A stretch of DNA of 64,000 nucleotides, taken from NCBI RefSeq assembly GCF_007828045.1, contig NZ_VITN01000010.1, positions 148,595 to 212,594 on the forward strand, given 5' to 3'. Position numbers and translations under genes: made by a program. The DNA is from Nitrospirillum amazonense. Its GTDB lineage: Bacteria; Pseudomonadota; Alphaproteobacteria; Azospirillales; Azospirillaceae. Positions 43,058 through 51,752 of this stretch are shown piece after piece; the stretch's first letter is position 1, and every line of letters starts with the position of its first letter. Under the pieces are notes generated by a model. The model was not told where the DNA came from. It did no database searches and saw only the letters and a program-made list of their open reading frames with translations.

Positions 43058-44335
43058 TCAGCCGCCGCACCAGTCGAAGGATTTGGGCGCCAGGCGCCGG
43101 GCGAGATACCCGCCGGCCTCCTGCAGGTTCCACAGATCCGTCTGGTTGTCGGTGTCCCAGGTCCAATAGGCCCAGCCGGCGAAACGCAGGGCGCAGGACT
43201 GGCGGAGGATGGAGCGCAGGGTCGTCGCCACCTGGTCCACCGTGGCGATCTCACCCTTGAACGCCCCCGTTTCCGCCAGCACGACAGGCTTGCGCATCCG
43301 GTCCGGCGCATACTCCAGCGACGCCATCTGCGCGTCCAGCGTGGCGCCGCTGGCGTGCGGATAGAGATGGATTTCCAGGAAATCCGCCTTGGAGGATTCA
43401 ATGGCCGACAGGCGGAAGGGCTGGCGCGGGTCGCCCCATTTGGCGTCGGCCATGTACACACCGATATAGCCGCTGCGGTAGACGTCCAGGGGGGAGAAGA
43501 CGCTGGAGGTGAACAGGGTGGACGGGGCCACGGTCTTGGCCTCCGCGATCACCCCGTCGATCCAGCGCGTGGCGGCCGCATCCGCCAGCCGCTGCCGGCT
43601 GGCCGGATCGGCCAGGTCGATGACGCTGCCATCCTCGGCGGTGTAGCGGCCGGTCTCCCTGGAAAAGGGCAGGTCCTTGGACTCGAACCCCAGTTCATTC
43701 CATAGATCGACGCAGAAAATGGCGGACAAGAGTTGGGGATCGGCATCCTTGATGCCCGCCAGGAAATCGGCGACGTAGCGGCCGTAGGCATGCGTCAGCC
43801 CCCGGCTCAGCAGCAGTTCGTTGATGCCCGAGGTGTTCCGGCGGTCCGGATCGGGAAAGCCGTCGCGCGACACCAGCCCATAGTAGTTGGTGGGCAGCCA
43901 CTGCCCGGTCGGTTCCACGTATAGGCCGCTGTCCGCCGCGGCACGGATGAAATCGATCACGTTGTCCATGTAGGCCCGGTCCAGCGCGACGGTGCCGGCT
44001 GGTCCGGCGATGGCCTCGGCGTCCAGGCGGATGCGGACGAAGTTGTAGCCGTCCTTGGCCATCGCCCGCAGGCTCTGGTGGATGGCGTCCCGATGCGCTG
44101 GATAATAGTCGGGATTGAAGCTGATGTTCTTCTGCGTGACGGGGGTGCCGGGCGACACGGCGACCCAGTTGACGCCCTGGGGCACGAAGACTTGTCCGGT
44201 GGCGGTCACGAAATGGGGCCGCTGATCCGGGCCGGTCGCCATGGTGATCGCGGGCAGGGCGGCCCGCGCCGCCGGACTGAGCGCCAGCAGCGTGGCGCAG
44301 GCCAGGCTGCTGATCGTGTGACGCGCCATCCCCAT
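43058..44335 (-). CDS. Exported GH5-like glycoside hydrolase
   Basis: A 425-residue secreted enzyme. The signal peptide (SSLACATLLALSPAARA) precedes a TIM-barrel domain. QGVNWVAVSP and YNFVRIRLDAEAI are typical GH5-type openings. The acid/base Glu is probably in FCVDLWNELGF (near residue 212) and the nucleophile in PVVLAETGAFKG (near residue 355), with WAYWTWDTDNQ as the usual last strand. This pattern fits cellulase/mannanase-like clan A enzymes; the natural polysaccharide is not shown. The ATG at 44335 is chosen so that the signal peptide has a short N-region; a much longer upstream frame has no signal. It stands alone. Confidence 0.8.
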   Translation of the reverse strand: MGMARHTISSLACATLLALSPAARAALPAITMATGPDQRPHFVTATGQVFVPQGVNWVAVSPGTPVTQKNISFNPDYYPAHRDAIHQSLRAMAKDGYNFVRIRLDAEAIAGPAGTVALDRAYMDNVIDFIRAAADSGLYVEPTGQWLPTNYYGLVSRDGFPDPDRRNTSGINELLLSRGLTHAYGRYVADFLAGIKDADPQLLSAIFCVDLWNELGFESKDLPFSRETGRYTAEDGSVIDLADPASRQRLADAAATRWIDGVIAEAKTVAPSTLFTSSVFSPLDVYRSGYIGVYMADAKWGDPRQPFRLSAIESSKADFLEIHLYPHASGATLDAQMASLEYAPDRMRKPVVLAETGAFKGEIATVDQVATTLRSILRQSCALRFAGWAYWTWDTDNQTDLWNLQEAGGYLARRLAPKSFDWCGG

Positions 44336-44506
44336 GTCCCACCCCGCTATGTCCAACCACGCTGCCAGCTGCTGGGGCGGATGGTACGGGGGACGACCGG
44401 CGGCGCAAATGGCGACAGTGGGCGGGTAACAAAAAATCACCGAAGGGAAATCCGGGGCGGCGCTCCCGTTCCGGCGGTGTATCCGCCGCGTTACGGTCCG
44501 GAGGCC

Positions 44507-44953
44507 TCAGGCCTTCTTCTCCCAGCCCTTGTCGGTCTGCTGCCAGTAGGTGAGGTCCAGCCCCGCCTCCTTGGCGATCTTCCAGCGCTGGCGGGCGGCG
44601 GCCACGGCATCGGGGTCGATGCCGTCGAAGATGTCGCAGACGCGGGTGTATTCGGCCATGCGGGCGCTGGTGGCGCCATCGGTCAGGAACAGCACCTGGG
44701 CGTCGTTGGGCCGCTCGTCCACCGCCGTCAGCCAGATGGGCTGGTCGGCGGCGTGGCCGTCCTTGGCCGTGCCGTGGGGCAGGAAGCTGTCCGGCCGCCA
44801 GGTCCACAGGTGCTGAGCCAGCTGCTCCGCCCGCTCCTCCACCATCGACAGCACCACCGCCCGCCAGCCGCGGGCCAGCGACCGTTCCAGCAGATCGGGC
44901 AAGGTCTGCTCCAAACTGCTGCGCTGCAGGTGGTAGAAGTTGACCTCGGTCAT
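44507..44953 (-). CDS. holC: DNA polymerase III chi subunit
   Basis: A 148-residue HolC, the clamp-loader accessory subunit that contacts SSB. The start TEVNFYHLQRSSLEQTLPDL is the family signature, with LEQ and LPxLL. WTWRPDSFLPHG, PIWLT and LFLTDG follow at the expected spacing. The C-terminus ends TYWQQTDKGWEKKA, also characteristic. It lies downstream of pepA on the same strand, with an intrinsic terminator in between, so pepA read-through would be partial. The pepA-holC pairing is common in Proteobacteria. Confidence 0.93.
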   Translation of the reverse strand: MTEVNFYHLQRSSLEQTLPDLLERSLARGWRAVVLSMVEERAEQLAQHLWTWRPDSFLPHGTAKDGHAADQPIWLTAVDERPNDAQVLFLTDGATSARMAEYTRVCDIFDGIDPDAVAAARQRWKIAKEAGLDLTYWQQTDKGWEKKA

Positions 44954-44969
44954 GGGGCGTCCGACAGCA

Positions 44970-45003
44970 AAGGAAAGGGGCGGCCCGTGACCCGAGCCGC
45001 CCC
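44970..45003 (-). terminator. Intrinsic terminator between pepA and holC
   Basis: On the minus strand GGGGCGGC (44996-45003) pairs with GCCGCCCC (44977-44984) around an 11-base loop, followed by TTTCCTTT. It begins about 30 bases after the pepA stop codon and overlies the short space before holC. Confidence 0.75.
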
Positions 45004-45031
45004 GATCTTACCCTGACTGCGAAGGCTTTTG

Positions 45032-46525
45032 TCAGCCCTCGTAATAGTCCGCGACCAGCCGGTCCAGCAGGCGGACGCCGTAGCCCGAGGCGCCCTTGGG
45101 CACGGTGGCGCCGTCCTTCTTGGTCCAGGCGGTGCCGGCGATGTCCAGGTGGGCCCACGGCACGTCGTTGACGAAGCGCTGCAGGAACACCGCACCGATG
45201 ATGCTGCCGGCCTTGCCCGGGCTGCCGATGTTCTTCATGTCGGCGACGTCGCAGTCGATGTCCTTGTCATAGGCGGCCCCCAGGGGCAGGCGCCACAGCG
45301 TCTCGCCCGTCTTGAGGCCGGCATCGGTCAGGCGCTGCGACAGTTCGTCGTTGTTGGAGAACAGGCCGGCGTGCTCGTTGCCCAGCGAGACGATGATGGC
45401 GCCGGTCAACGTCGCCAGGTCGACCATGAAGCGCGGCTTGAATGTCGCCTGGGTGTACCACAGGGCATCGGCCAGGATCAGGCGGCCCTCGGCGTCGGTG
45501 TTCAGCACCTCGATCGTCTGGCCGGACATGCTGGTGACGACATCGCCCGGGCGCTGGGCGTTGCCGTCGGGCATGTTTTCCACCAGGGCCACGACGCCGA
45601 CGACGTTGGCCTTGGCCTTGCGGCCGGCCAGGGCGGCCATCAGGCCGATGACGGCGCCGGAGCCTGCCATGTCCCACTTCATGTCCTCCATCCCGGCGGC
45701 CGGCTTGATGGAGATGCCGCCGGTGTCGAAGGTGACGCCCTTGCCCACGAAGGCCAGGGGGGCGGCACCCTTCTCACCGCCGTCCCAGCGCATGATGACC
45801 AGGCGCGGCGGCTTGGCCGAGCCCTGGCCCACGCCCAGCAGCGCGCCCATGCCCAGCTTCTTCATCTGCTTCTCGTCCAGCACCTCGACCTTCACGCCCA
45901 GCTCGGTCAGGGCCTGGCAGCGCTCGGCCAGGGTCTCGGGATAGATGACGTTCGGCGGCTCCGACACCACGTCGCGGGTGAGGAAGACGCCGTCGGCGAT
46001 CTTCTCCAGCTTGCCGTAGGCCTTCTTGGCGGCGGCATGCTCGGCCGTGGCCAGGGTCAGCTTCTTCAGCGTCGGCTTCTGGTCCTTCGGCTCCTTCGTC
46101 CGGTACTTGTCGAAGCGGTAGGAGCGCAGGCGGGCGCCGTAGCCGACGTTGGCGGCGAAGGTGGCCGGCGACAGCACCAGGCCGTCATGGCCGTCCAGCA
46201 CCAGGGTGGCGTCGGGGTCGCCGGCGCGGGCCAGGCTGGCGGCCACGGTGCCGCCCAGCGACTGCGCCGTCAGGTCCGTCACCTTCTCGGCGGCGCCGAT
46301 GCCCACCAGCAGGATGCGCGCATAGTCGGTGCCACCGGGGGCCAGCAGGGTCAGCGTCTCATCCGCCTTGCCGGTGTATCGGCCGGCTTCCATGGCGCGG
46401 GCCAGCGCGCCGCCGCTCTTCTGGTCCAACTCGGCGCCCAGGCTGCCCAGGCCGCGGCCCTGTGACACCGTGATGGCCAGGACGCCGGATTGCGGCAGGG
46501 CGTTCTGGGCGTAAGCGATCTTCAT
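45032..46525 (-). CDS. pepA: Leucyl aminopeptidase
   Basis: A 497-residue cytoplasmic M17 aminopeptidase with two active-site metals. The catalytic signature NTDAEGRL is at about 341-348. The metal-binding segment FVGKGVTFDTGGISIKP is at about residue 265 and precedes KWDMAGSGAV. The N-terminal macro-like domain begins MKIAYAQNALPQSGVLAITV. The C-terminus includes HLDIAGTAWTKKDGATVPKG. It is divergent from lptF across 399 bases. A TTGACG/TGTATA promoter candidate lies about 100 bases upstream. Confidence 0.96.
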   Translation of the reverse strand: MKIAYAQNALPQSGVLAITVSQGRGLGSLGAELDQKSGGALARAMEAGRYTGKADETLTLLAPGGTDYARILLVGIGAAEKVTDLTAQSLGGTVAASLARAGDPDATLVLDGHDGLVLSPATFAANVGYGARLRSYRFDKYRTKEPKDQKPTLKKLTLATAEHAAAKKAYGKLEKIADGVFLTRDVVSEPPNVIYPETLAERCQALTELGVKVEVLDEKQMKKLGMGALLGVGQGSAKPPRLVIMRWDGGEKGAAPLAFVGKGVTFDTGGISIKPAAGMEDMKWDMAGSGAVIGLMAALAGRKAKANVVGVVALVENMPDGNAQRPGDVVTSMSGQTIEVLNTDAEGRLILADALWYTQATFKPRFMVDLATLTGAIIVSLGNEHAGLFSNNDELSQRLTDAGLKTGETLWRLPLGAAYDKDIDCDVADMKNIGSPGKAGSIIGAVFLQRFVNDVPWAHLDIAGTAWTKKDGATVPKGASGYGVRLLDRLVADYYEG

Positions 46526-46924
46526 CTTGCCTCTCTTGGTCGGTCCCTTGGGATCCTTGGAACGGGGGGCGTCTTGGCGCCTGGACCCGTCCGGATGGCT
46601 TCGCCCTATGGCGTTGGAAGTCCTATACAGGATTTCTCAATGTTGTACGTCAACGCTCGAAATCCAGACCTTTTGTCCCAGGCGGTTGTTTCCGGAGACG
46701 GGAGTCGATAAGAACTGCGTGCCAAGCCTAGTCGGGCGGGGTTCCATGCCGGCTGTCGTCGGCTTGGCGGCGGGGTGTCGCGCCCTGGTTTCGCCAAATT
46801 GTGGGGCCCTATAGTGGCCGGGCCGCCGGTGCCTCCCATATGGGGCGCCGCGGTGTCGGATCGGCGGGATGCGCGGGCGCCGTTGTGGCGGGCGCCGGTC
46901 CCGCCTTGTGTGTTGTGGAGCACG
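46526..46924. other. Divergent intergenic region between pepA and lptF
   Basis: About 400 bases with no gene that I can support. It holds a pepA promoter candidate at 46624-46653. On the plus strand CCCTATAGT near 46806-46814 could be a -10 element for lptF, without a clear -35. Two GC-rich stretches just before lptF contain partial inverted repeats (GGGCGCC/GGCGCCC types), but none with a T-run. Confidence 0.5.
46624..46653 (-). promoter_or_regulatory. Candidate pepA promoter
   Basis: On the minus strand TTGACG (46648-46653) is followed by 18 bases and TGTATA (46624-46629). Transcription would start about 95 bases upstream of the pepA ATG. Both hexamers deviate by one or more positions from consensus. 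Confidence 0.4.
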
Positions 46925-48088
46925 ATGAACCTGATCGGCCGGTATTTGTCGCGCAACCTCGTCGTGGCGATGGTTTTCATCACGGCCGGGTTGTCCTCGA
47001 CCATCTGGATGACGCAGTCCCTGCGCCTGATCCAGTTGGTGGTCGAGGGCGGGGCGCCGATCAGCATGTTCCTGCGCCTGGCGTTCTCCACCCTGCCGAC
47101 CTTCCTGGCGCTGGTCATGCCGTGGGGCGTGCTGATCGCTACGCTGTTCACCTATAACCGCCTGACCCTGGACAGCGAGTTGGTGGTCATGCGCGCCGCC
47201 GGCATGGGGCCGCTGACGCTGGCCCGGCCCGCGCTGCAGCTGTCGGCCATCGTCCTGTTCCTCTGCCTGCTGCTGAACCTGTTCCTGGCGCCGGCGGCGC
47301 AGCGCGAGTTCGTGCGCCTGCGCGAGGAGATCCGCACCGACTATTCCTCCGTCCTGCTGCGCGAGGGCACGTTCAACGACGTGGGCGAGGGCAAGACCGT
47401 CTATGTCCGCCAGCGCGGGGCGGAGGGCATGCTGAACGGCCTGATCATCTACGACAACAGCAAGCCGCAGCGCCCGGTGATGACCATCGCCGACCATGGC
47501 ATCCTGGTGACGGCCGAGGCCGGCCCCCGCGTCATCGTCTACGACGGTGTGCGTCAGGAATACGACCGTGACACCGGCCACGCCTCCAACCTGGAATTCA
47601 AGCGCTACACCGTGGACCTGAAGGTCCTGAACGCCGGTGAGGCGCAGCGCTGGCCCGATCCGCGCGAACGGACCCTCAGCGATCTGCTGTTCGATACCGG
47701 CAACCCGACCGACACCCAGCTGCGCCCGCGCCTGAACCAGGAGCTGCACCAGCGCTTCGCGACGCCCCTGCTGGCGCCGGCCTTCGCCATGATCGCGTTG
47801 ACGGCGCTGATGTCCGGCGAATTCTCGCGCCGGGGGCAGGCCCGCCGCATCGCCTTGGCCGTGGTCTTCGGCATGCTGCTGCAGGCGATGATGCTGGGCA
47901 TCTCCAACCTGGCGGTGAAGACCCAGGCCTTCAATGCCGTGCTGTATGTCGTGGGCATCCTGCCGGTGGCCATCGGCTACTGGTACCTTGAGAATTGGCG
48001 GCGTTTGAGCCGGGGCGGGGCGGGCCGGTCCGGCACCCCGCCGGCGGGGCCTCCCGCTACGGGATCCTTGGGCGGAAAGGCGGCCTGA
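46925..48088 (+). CDS. lptF: LPS export ABC transporter permease LptF
   Basis: A 387-residue inner-membrane permease of the LptB2FGC lipopolysaccharide extractor. The start MNLIGRYLSRNLVVAMVFIT, the next helix SMFLRLAFSTLPTFLALVMP and the cytoplasmic coupling element LTLDSELVVMRAAGMGPLTL are all diagnostic. A periplasmic jellyroll (about residues 130-270) separates the first three membrane helices from the last three. The C-terminus has a Gly/Pro-rich tail of about 20 residues. It is followed after 4 bases by lptG. Confidence 0.95.
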   Translation: MNLIGRYLSRNLVVAMVFITAGLSSTIWMTQSLRLIQLVVEGGAPISMFLRLAFSTLPTFLALVMPWGVLIATLFTYNRLTLDSELVVMRAAGMGPLTLARPALQLSAIVLFLCLLLNLFLAPAAQREFVRLREEIRTDYSSVLLREGTFNDVGEGKTVYVRQRGAEGMLNGLIIYDNSKPQRPVMTIADHGILVTAEAGPRVIVYDGVRQEYDRDTGHASNLEFKRYTVDLKVLNAGEAQRWPDPRERTLSDLLFDTGNPTDTQLRPRLNQELHQRFATPLLAPAFAMIALTALMSGEFSRRGQARRIALAVVFGMLLQAMMLGISNLAVKTQAFNAVLYVVGILPVAIGYWYLENWRRLSRGGAGRSGTPPAGPPATGSLGGKAA

Positions 48089-48092
48089 CACC

Positions 48093-49199
48093 ATGCGCAT
48101 CTCGCCCACGCTGTCCGTCTATATCACCCGCCAGTTCGTGTTCTGGTTCCTGATCATCCTCGGGGGCATGCTGGCGCTTGTCCTGCTGCTGGACACGGTG
48201 GAACTGCTGCGCCGCGCCGCCGCCAAGACGGACGCCACCTTCCAGATCGTGCTGAGCATGGCGCTGCTGAAGCTGCCGGAAATCGGCCAGCAGATCTTCC
48301 CCTTCGGCGTGCTGTTCGGCGCCATGTACACCTTCTTCCGCATGACCCGCAGCGCGGAGCTGGTGGTGGTGCGCGCCGCCGGCATTTCCGTCTGGCAGTT
48401 CATGACGCCGGTGCTGCTGACATCCTTGGTGGCCGGTATCCTGAACATCACCCTGCTCAGTCCCGTCTTCGCCACCATGCTGGCGCGGTATGAGCAGCTG
48501 GAAAGCCGCTATCTGCGCGGCCAGCAGAGCTCGCTGGACGTGGCGCGCTCCGGTGTCTGGTTGCGCCAGGTGCAGGAGGGGGACAACGGCAACTACCTGA
48601 TCCACGCCGAATCCGTGGGGCCGGGCAAGCCCGTGAACCTGCGCACCGTCACCATTCTGCTGTTCAACGGCAGCGACCAGATCCCCGTGGGCCGCCTCGA
48701 TTCCGAGACGGCGGAGCTGCAGAAAGGGCAGTGGGTGCTGCGCAACGCCTGGCTGAACCGGCCGGGCCGCCCGACCCAGCATGTCGACGGCATGGCCCTG
48801 CCGACCGACCTGACGGAGGCCCGCATCCAGGAAAGCTTCGCCCCGCCCGACACGCTGTCGTTCTGGGAACTGCCCAGCTTCATCCAGACGCTGGAGCAGG
48901 CGGGCCTGTCGTCGGTGCGGCACCGCATGTACTACGAGTCGATGCTGGCCGTGCCGGCCTTCTTCTGCGCCATGGTCTTCCTGGCCGGCACCTTCTCCCT
49001 GCGTCACGCCCGCCGGGGCGGCACCTTGCAGATGCTGGGCACCGGCCTGGCGACGGCGCTGGTGCTGTTCGTCAGCCAGAACATCATCCAGGCGCTGGGC
49101 CGCAGCGGCGTGCTGCCGGTCTTCCTGGCCGCCTGGGCGCCGGCCGGCGTCTGCCTGATGCTGGGAACCGCCGCCCTGCTGCACCTGGAGGATGGCTGA
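48093..49199 (+). CDS. lptG: LPS export ABC transporter permease LptG
   Basis: A 368-residue partner of LptF with the same six-helix plus jellyroll layout. Landmarks are ISPTLSVYITRQFVFWFLII, KLPEIGQQIFPFGVLFGAMY, and the coupling element RSAELVVVRAAGISVWQFM. The end QALGRSGVLPVFLAAWAP leads to the last membrane segment. It sits directly downstream of lptF and upstream of surA. The gene for the outer-membrane partner LptD, which commonly sits between lptG and surA in this group, is not present here. Confidence 0.95.
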   Translation: MRISPTLSVYITRQFVFWFLIILGGMLALVLLLDTVELLRRAAAKTDATFQIVLSMALLKLPEIGQQIFPFGVLFGAMYTFFRMTRSAELVVVRAAGISVWQFMTPVLLTSLVAGILNITLLSPVFATMLARYEQLESRYLRGQQSSLDVARSGVWLRQVQEGDNGNYLIHAESVGPGKPVNLRTVTILLFNGSDQIPVGRLDSETAELQKGQWVLRNAWLNRPGRPTQHVDGMALPTDLTEARIQESFAPPDTLSFWELPSFIQTLEQAGLSSVRHRMYYESMLAVPAFFCAMVFLAGTFSLRHARRGGTLQMLGTGLATALVLFVSQNIIQALGRSGVLPVFLAAWAPAGVCLMLGTAALLHLEDG

Positions 49200-49206
49200 G
49201 CGCCAT

Positions 49207-49233
49207 CCCCGCGCCGCATCCGCGGTTGCGGGG
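49207..49233 (+). terminator. GC-rich hairpin between lptG and surA
   Basis: CCCCGC (49207-49212) pairs with GCGGGG (49228-49233), and CCGC/GCGG pair inside. Only a weak T-rich stretch follows, so it may be a partial terminator or a mRNA stabiliser separating lptFG from surA-pdxA-rsmA. Confidence 0.3.
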
Positions 49234-49314
49234 GCCGTTTGCCTTCGTCCCCCCTTGGCTCTATAAGTTCCGTTCTCCGTTTTCCCCGGTCCTCGTTTTT
49301 CCCGGTAAGGTCAG

Positions 49315-50670
49315 ATGATCCAACTTTCCCGCCGTTCCGCCGCTGCCGTGCTCGCCGTCGGCCTGACCCTGGGCACGAGCCTGGCCACGCCCGCGCTGGC
49401 GCAGCTGGCCGGCCCCCGGACGGCCGCCGCCACCAACGGCATGGCCCTGGGCCCGCGCGTCGCGGCCCAGCCGCAGGGCCAGCAGGAAGAGCGCATCGTC
49501 GCCGTGGTGAATGACGAGGCCATCTCCCAGACCGACCTGGCCGGCCGCATGCGCCTGGCCATCGTCAACACCGGCCTGCCCGACACGCCGGACGTGGAAC
49601 AGAAGCTGAAGCCCCAGGTGCTGCGCCTGCTGATCGACGAGAAGCTGGAGCTGCAGGAGGCCAAGAAGCAGAACCTGGTGGTGACGGACGAGGAGGTGGA
49701 CCGTGAGTTCGCTCGCCTGGCCAAGCAGAATAAGGCCCCTTCGCCGGAAAGCTTCGCCGCCAACCTGGAGCGCGAGGGCGTGCCGGTCTCCTCGCTGAAG
49801 GAGCAGATGCGCGCCAACATCGCCTGGAACAAGGTGGTGCAGCGCCGCATCCGTCCCACCATCCAGGTGAGCGACGAGGAGATCGACAGCCGCACCTCGC
49901 GCATCATCGCCAACGCCGGCAAGCCGGAATACCTGCTGACGGAAATCTTCATCTCCGTCGATAATCCCAAGCTGGACCAGGACGCCCACCAGCTGGCCGA
50001 CAAGCTGGTGGGCGAGATCACCCACGGCGCCAACTTCGCCGCCGTGGCCCAGCAGTTCTCGCAGAGCGCCACGGCCGCGGCCGGCGGCGACATGGGCTGG
50101 GTGCAGCAGGGACAGCTGGAGCCGGCGCTGGATCGCGCGCTGCAGCGCCTGCCCACCGGCCAGGTTTCGGTGCCGCTGCGCGGCGCCGGCGGCTATTACA
50201 TCTTCCTGGTCCGGGATGAGCGCACGGTGACCGGTGGCGATCCCGCCGACATCGAGGTGTCCGTGGGCCAGGTGGTGGTGCCCGTCCCGCCTGGCGCGGA
50301 CGTTCAGGCCCTGGGCCAGACCGTGAAGAAGGTCGGCGACAACTCGCACAGCTGCGAGGCTTTGGCCGCCGCCGCCAAGGCCAACCTGCCGGGTTCCACC
50401 ACCCGGGCCCAGCCCATGACCCGCCTGGGGGACATCCCGGGTGAGCTGTCCAAGCTGATCGGCCGCCTGGGTGTGGGCCAGGCCACCGACCCGCTGGAAA
50501 CCCAGGCCGGCCTGATGCTGTTGATGGTGTGCGACCGCAAGGTGCCGGAGGGCAGCGCCCCGCCGCGCGACCAGGTGGCCAACATGATCGGTGGCGAGCG
50601 TATGGACATGCTGCAGCGGCGCAACCTGCGCGACCTGCGGCGCGCCGCCACCATCGACATCCGCAGCTGA
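49315..50670 (+). CDS. surA: Periplasmic chaperone/peptidyl-prolyl isomerase SurA
   Basis: A 451-residue periplasmic protein with a signal peptide (AAAVLAVGLTLGTSLATPALA). SurA_N follows: ERIVAVVNDEAISQTDLAGR and VLRLLIDEKLELQEAKKQNL. The first parvulin domain is at about residues 200-300, with YLLTEIFISVDN, AATAAGGDMGWVQQG and GGYYIFLV. A second, divergent parvulin-like segment follows (about 305-405). SurA escorts outer-membrane proteins to the BAM machine. It is first in surA-pdxA-rsmA, as in other Proteobacteria. Confidence 0.92.
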   Translation: MIQLSRRSAAAVLAVGLTLGTSLATPALAQLAGPRTAAATNGMALGPRVAAQPQGQQEERIVAVVNDEAISQTDLAGRMRLAIVNTGLPDTPDVEQKLKPQVLRLLIDEKLELQEAKKQNLVVTDEEVDREFARLAKQNKAPSPESFAANLEREGVPVSSLKEQMRANIAWNKVVQRRIRPTIQVSDEEIDSRTSRIIANAGKPEYLLTEIFISVDNPKLDQDAHQLADKLVGEITHGANFAAVAQQFSQSATAAAGGDMGWVQQGQLEPALDRALQRLPTGQVSVPLRGAGGYYIFLVRDERTVTGGDPADIEVSVGQVVVPVPPGADVQALGQTVKKVGDNSHSCEALAAAAKANLPGSTTRAQPMTRLGDIPGELSKLIGRLGVGQATDPLETQAGLMLLMVCDRKVPEGSAPPRDQVANMIGGERMDMLQRRNLRDLRRAATIDIRS

Positions 50671-50706
50671 CCAGGGGCGGGGGCCGTGCAGCCTCCGATC
50701 CGTTCC

Positions 50707-51729
50707 ATGACCGCGCCGCCCCCCTCGTCCGTCCTGCCTTTGGCCCTGACCATGGGGGAACCGGCCGGCATCGGCGGTGAGATCGCGTTGATGGCCTGGC
50801 GCTCGCGGCGCGACCGGGGCATCCCGCCCTTTTTCATGATCGACAGTCCGGAGCGCCTGGCCGCGCTGGCCCAGGCCACCGGCTTGGACGTCCCGGTGCG
50901 GGAGATCCAGGCCCCAGCCGACGCGGCGGGCGTTTTCGGTGACGCGCTGCCGGTGCTGCGCCAGGACCTGTCCGTGCCTGTCGTGCCCGGACAGCCGGAT
51001 CCGGCCAACGGCGCCGCCGTCATCGCCAGCATCGACCGGGCCGTGGCCCTGGTGCAGGCGGGCCAAGCGGCGGCGGCGGTGACCAACCCCATCCAGAAAA
51101 GCAGCCTCTACGCCGCCGGCTTCCGCCACCCCGGCCACACCGAATATCTGGCCCACCTGGCGGGGATGAGTGAGGAGCCTGTCATGCTGCTGGAGGGGGG
51201 CGGCCTGCGGGTGGCCCTGGCCACCATCCACGTGGCGCTGAAGGACGTGGCCGGCCTGTTGACGCGCGAGGTGCTGCTGCACACCGCGCGGGTGACCCAC
51301 CAGGCGCTGCGCCGTGATTTCGGCCTCGCCCAGCCGCGCCTGGCCGTGGCCGCGCTGAACCCGCACGCGGGGGAGGGCGGTGCCATGGGACGGGAGGAGA
51401 TCGAGATCATCGCCCCCGCCGTGGCGACCTTGCGGGCGGAGGGGATGAACGTGGCCGGCCCGCTGCCGGCCGATACCCTGTTCCACGCCGGCGCGCGCGC
51501 CACCTATGACGCCGTCATCTGCCAATATCACGACCAGGGGCTTATCCCGCTGAAGACCCTGGATTTCGACACGGGCGTCAACATCACCCTGGGCCTGCCC
51601 TTCATCCGCACCTCTCCCGACCACGGCACCGCCCTGTCCCTGGCCGGCACGGCCCAGGCCAGCCCGTCCAGCCTGGTCGTGGCCCTGCTGTCGGCCGACC
51701 GCCTGGCGCGGCAGCGCGCCGCCGCCTGA
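50707..51729 (+). CDS. pdxA: 4-hydroxythreonine-4-phosphate dehydrogenase
   Basis: A 340-residue PdxA, which oxidises 4-phosphohydroxy-L-threonine in the vitamin B6 pathway. Motifs: LALTMGEPAGIGGEIALMAW, AVTNPIQKSSLYAAGF, PGHTEYLA, RVALATIHVALKDV, the metal-binding CQYHDQGLIPLKTL, and GLPFIRTSPDHGTA. ATG 50707 is chosen over a GTG seven codons upstream because it leads directly into the conserved first strand. It lies between surA and rsmA. Confidence 0.95.
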   Translation: MTAPPPSSVLPLALTMGEPAGIGGEIALMAWRSRRDRGIPPFFMIDSPERLAALAQATGLDVPVREIQAPADAAGVFGDALPVLRQDLSVPVVPGQPDPANGAAVIASIDRAVALVQAGQAAAAVTNPIQKSSLYAAGFRHPGHTEYLAHLAGMSEEPVMLLEGGGLRVALATIHVALKDVAGLLTREVLLHTARVTHQALRRDFGLAQPRLAVAALNPHAGEGGAMGREEIEIIAPAVATLRAEGMNVAGPLPADTLFHAGARATYDAVICQYHDQGLIPLKTLDFDTGVNITLGLPFIRTSPDHGTALSLAGTAQASPSSLVVALLSADRLARQRAAA

Positions 51730-51752
51730 TCCCTCCGTCCCAAGATCGTTTC

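Noticed and set aside
43695..45158. 487-codon minus-strand frame overlapping GH5-like and holC genes
   Set aside because: It crosses two genuine genes in another frame and is Arg/Gly/Pro noise.
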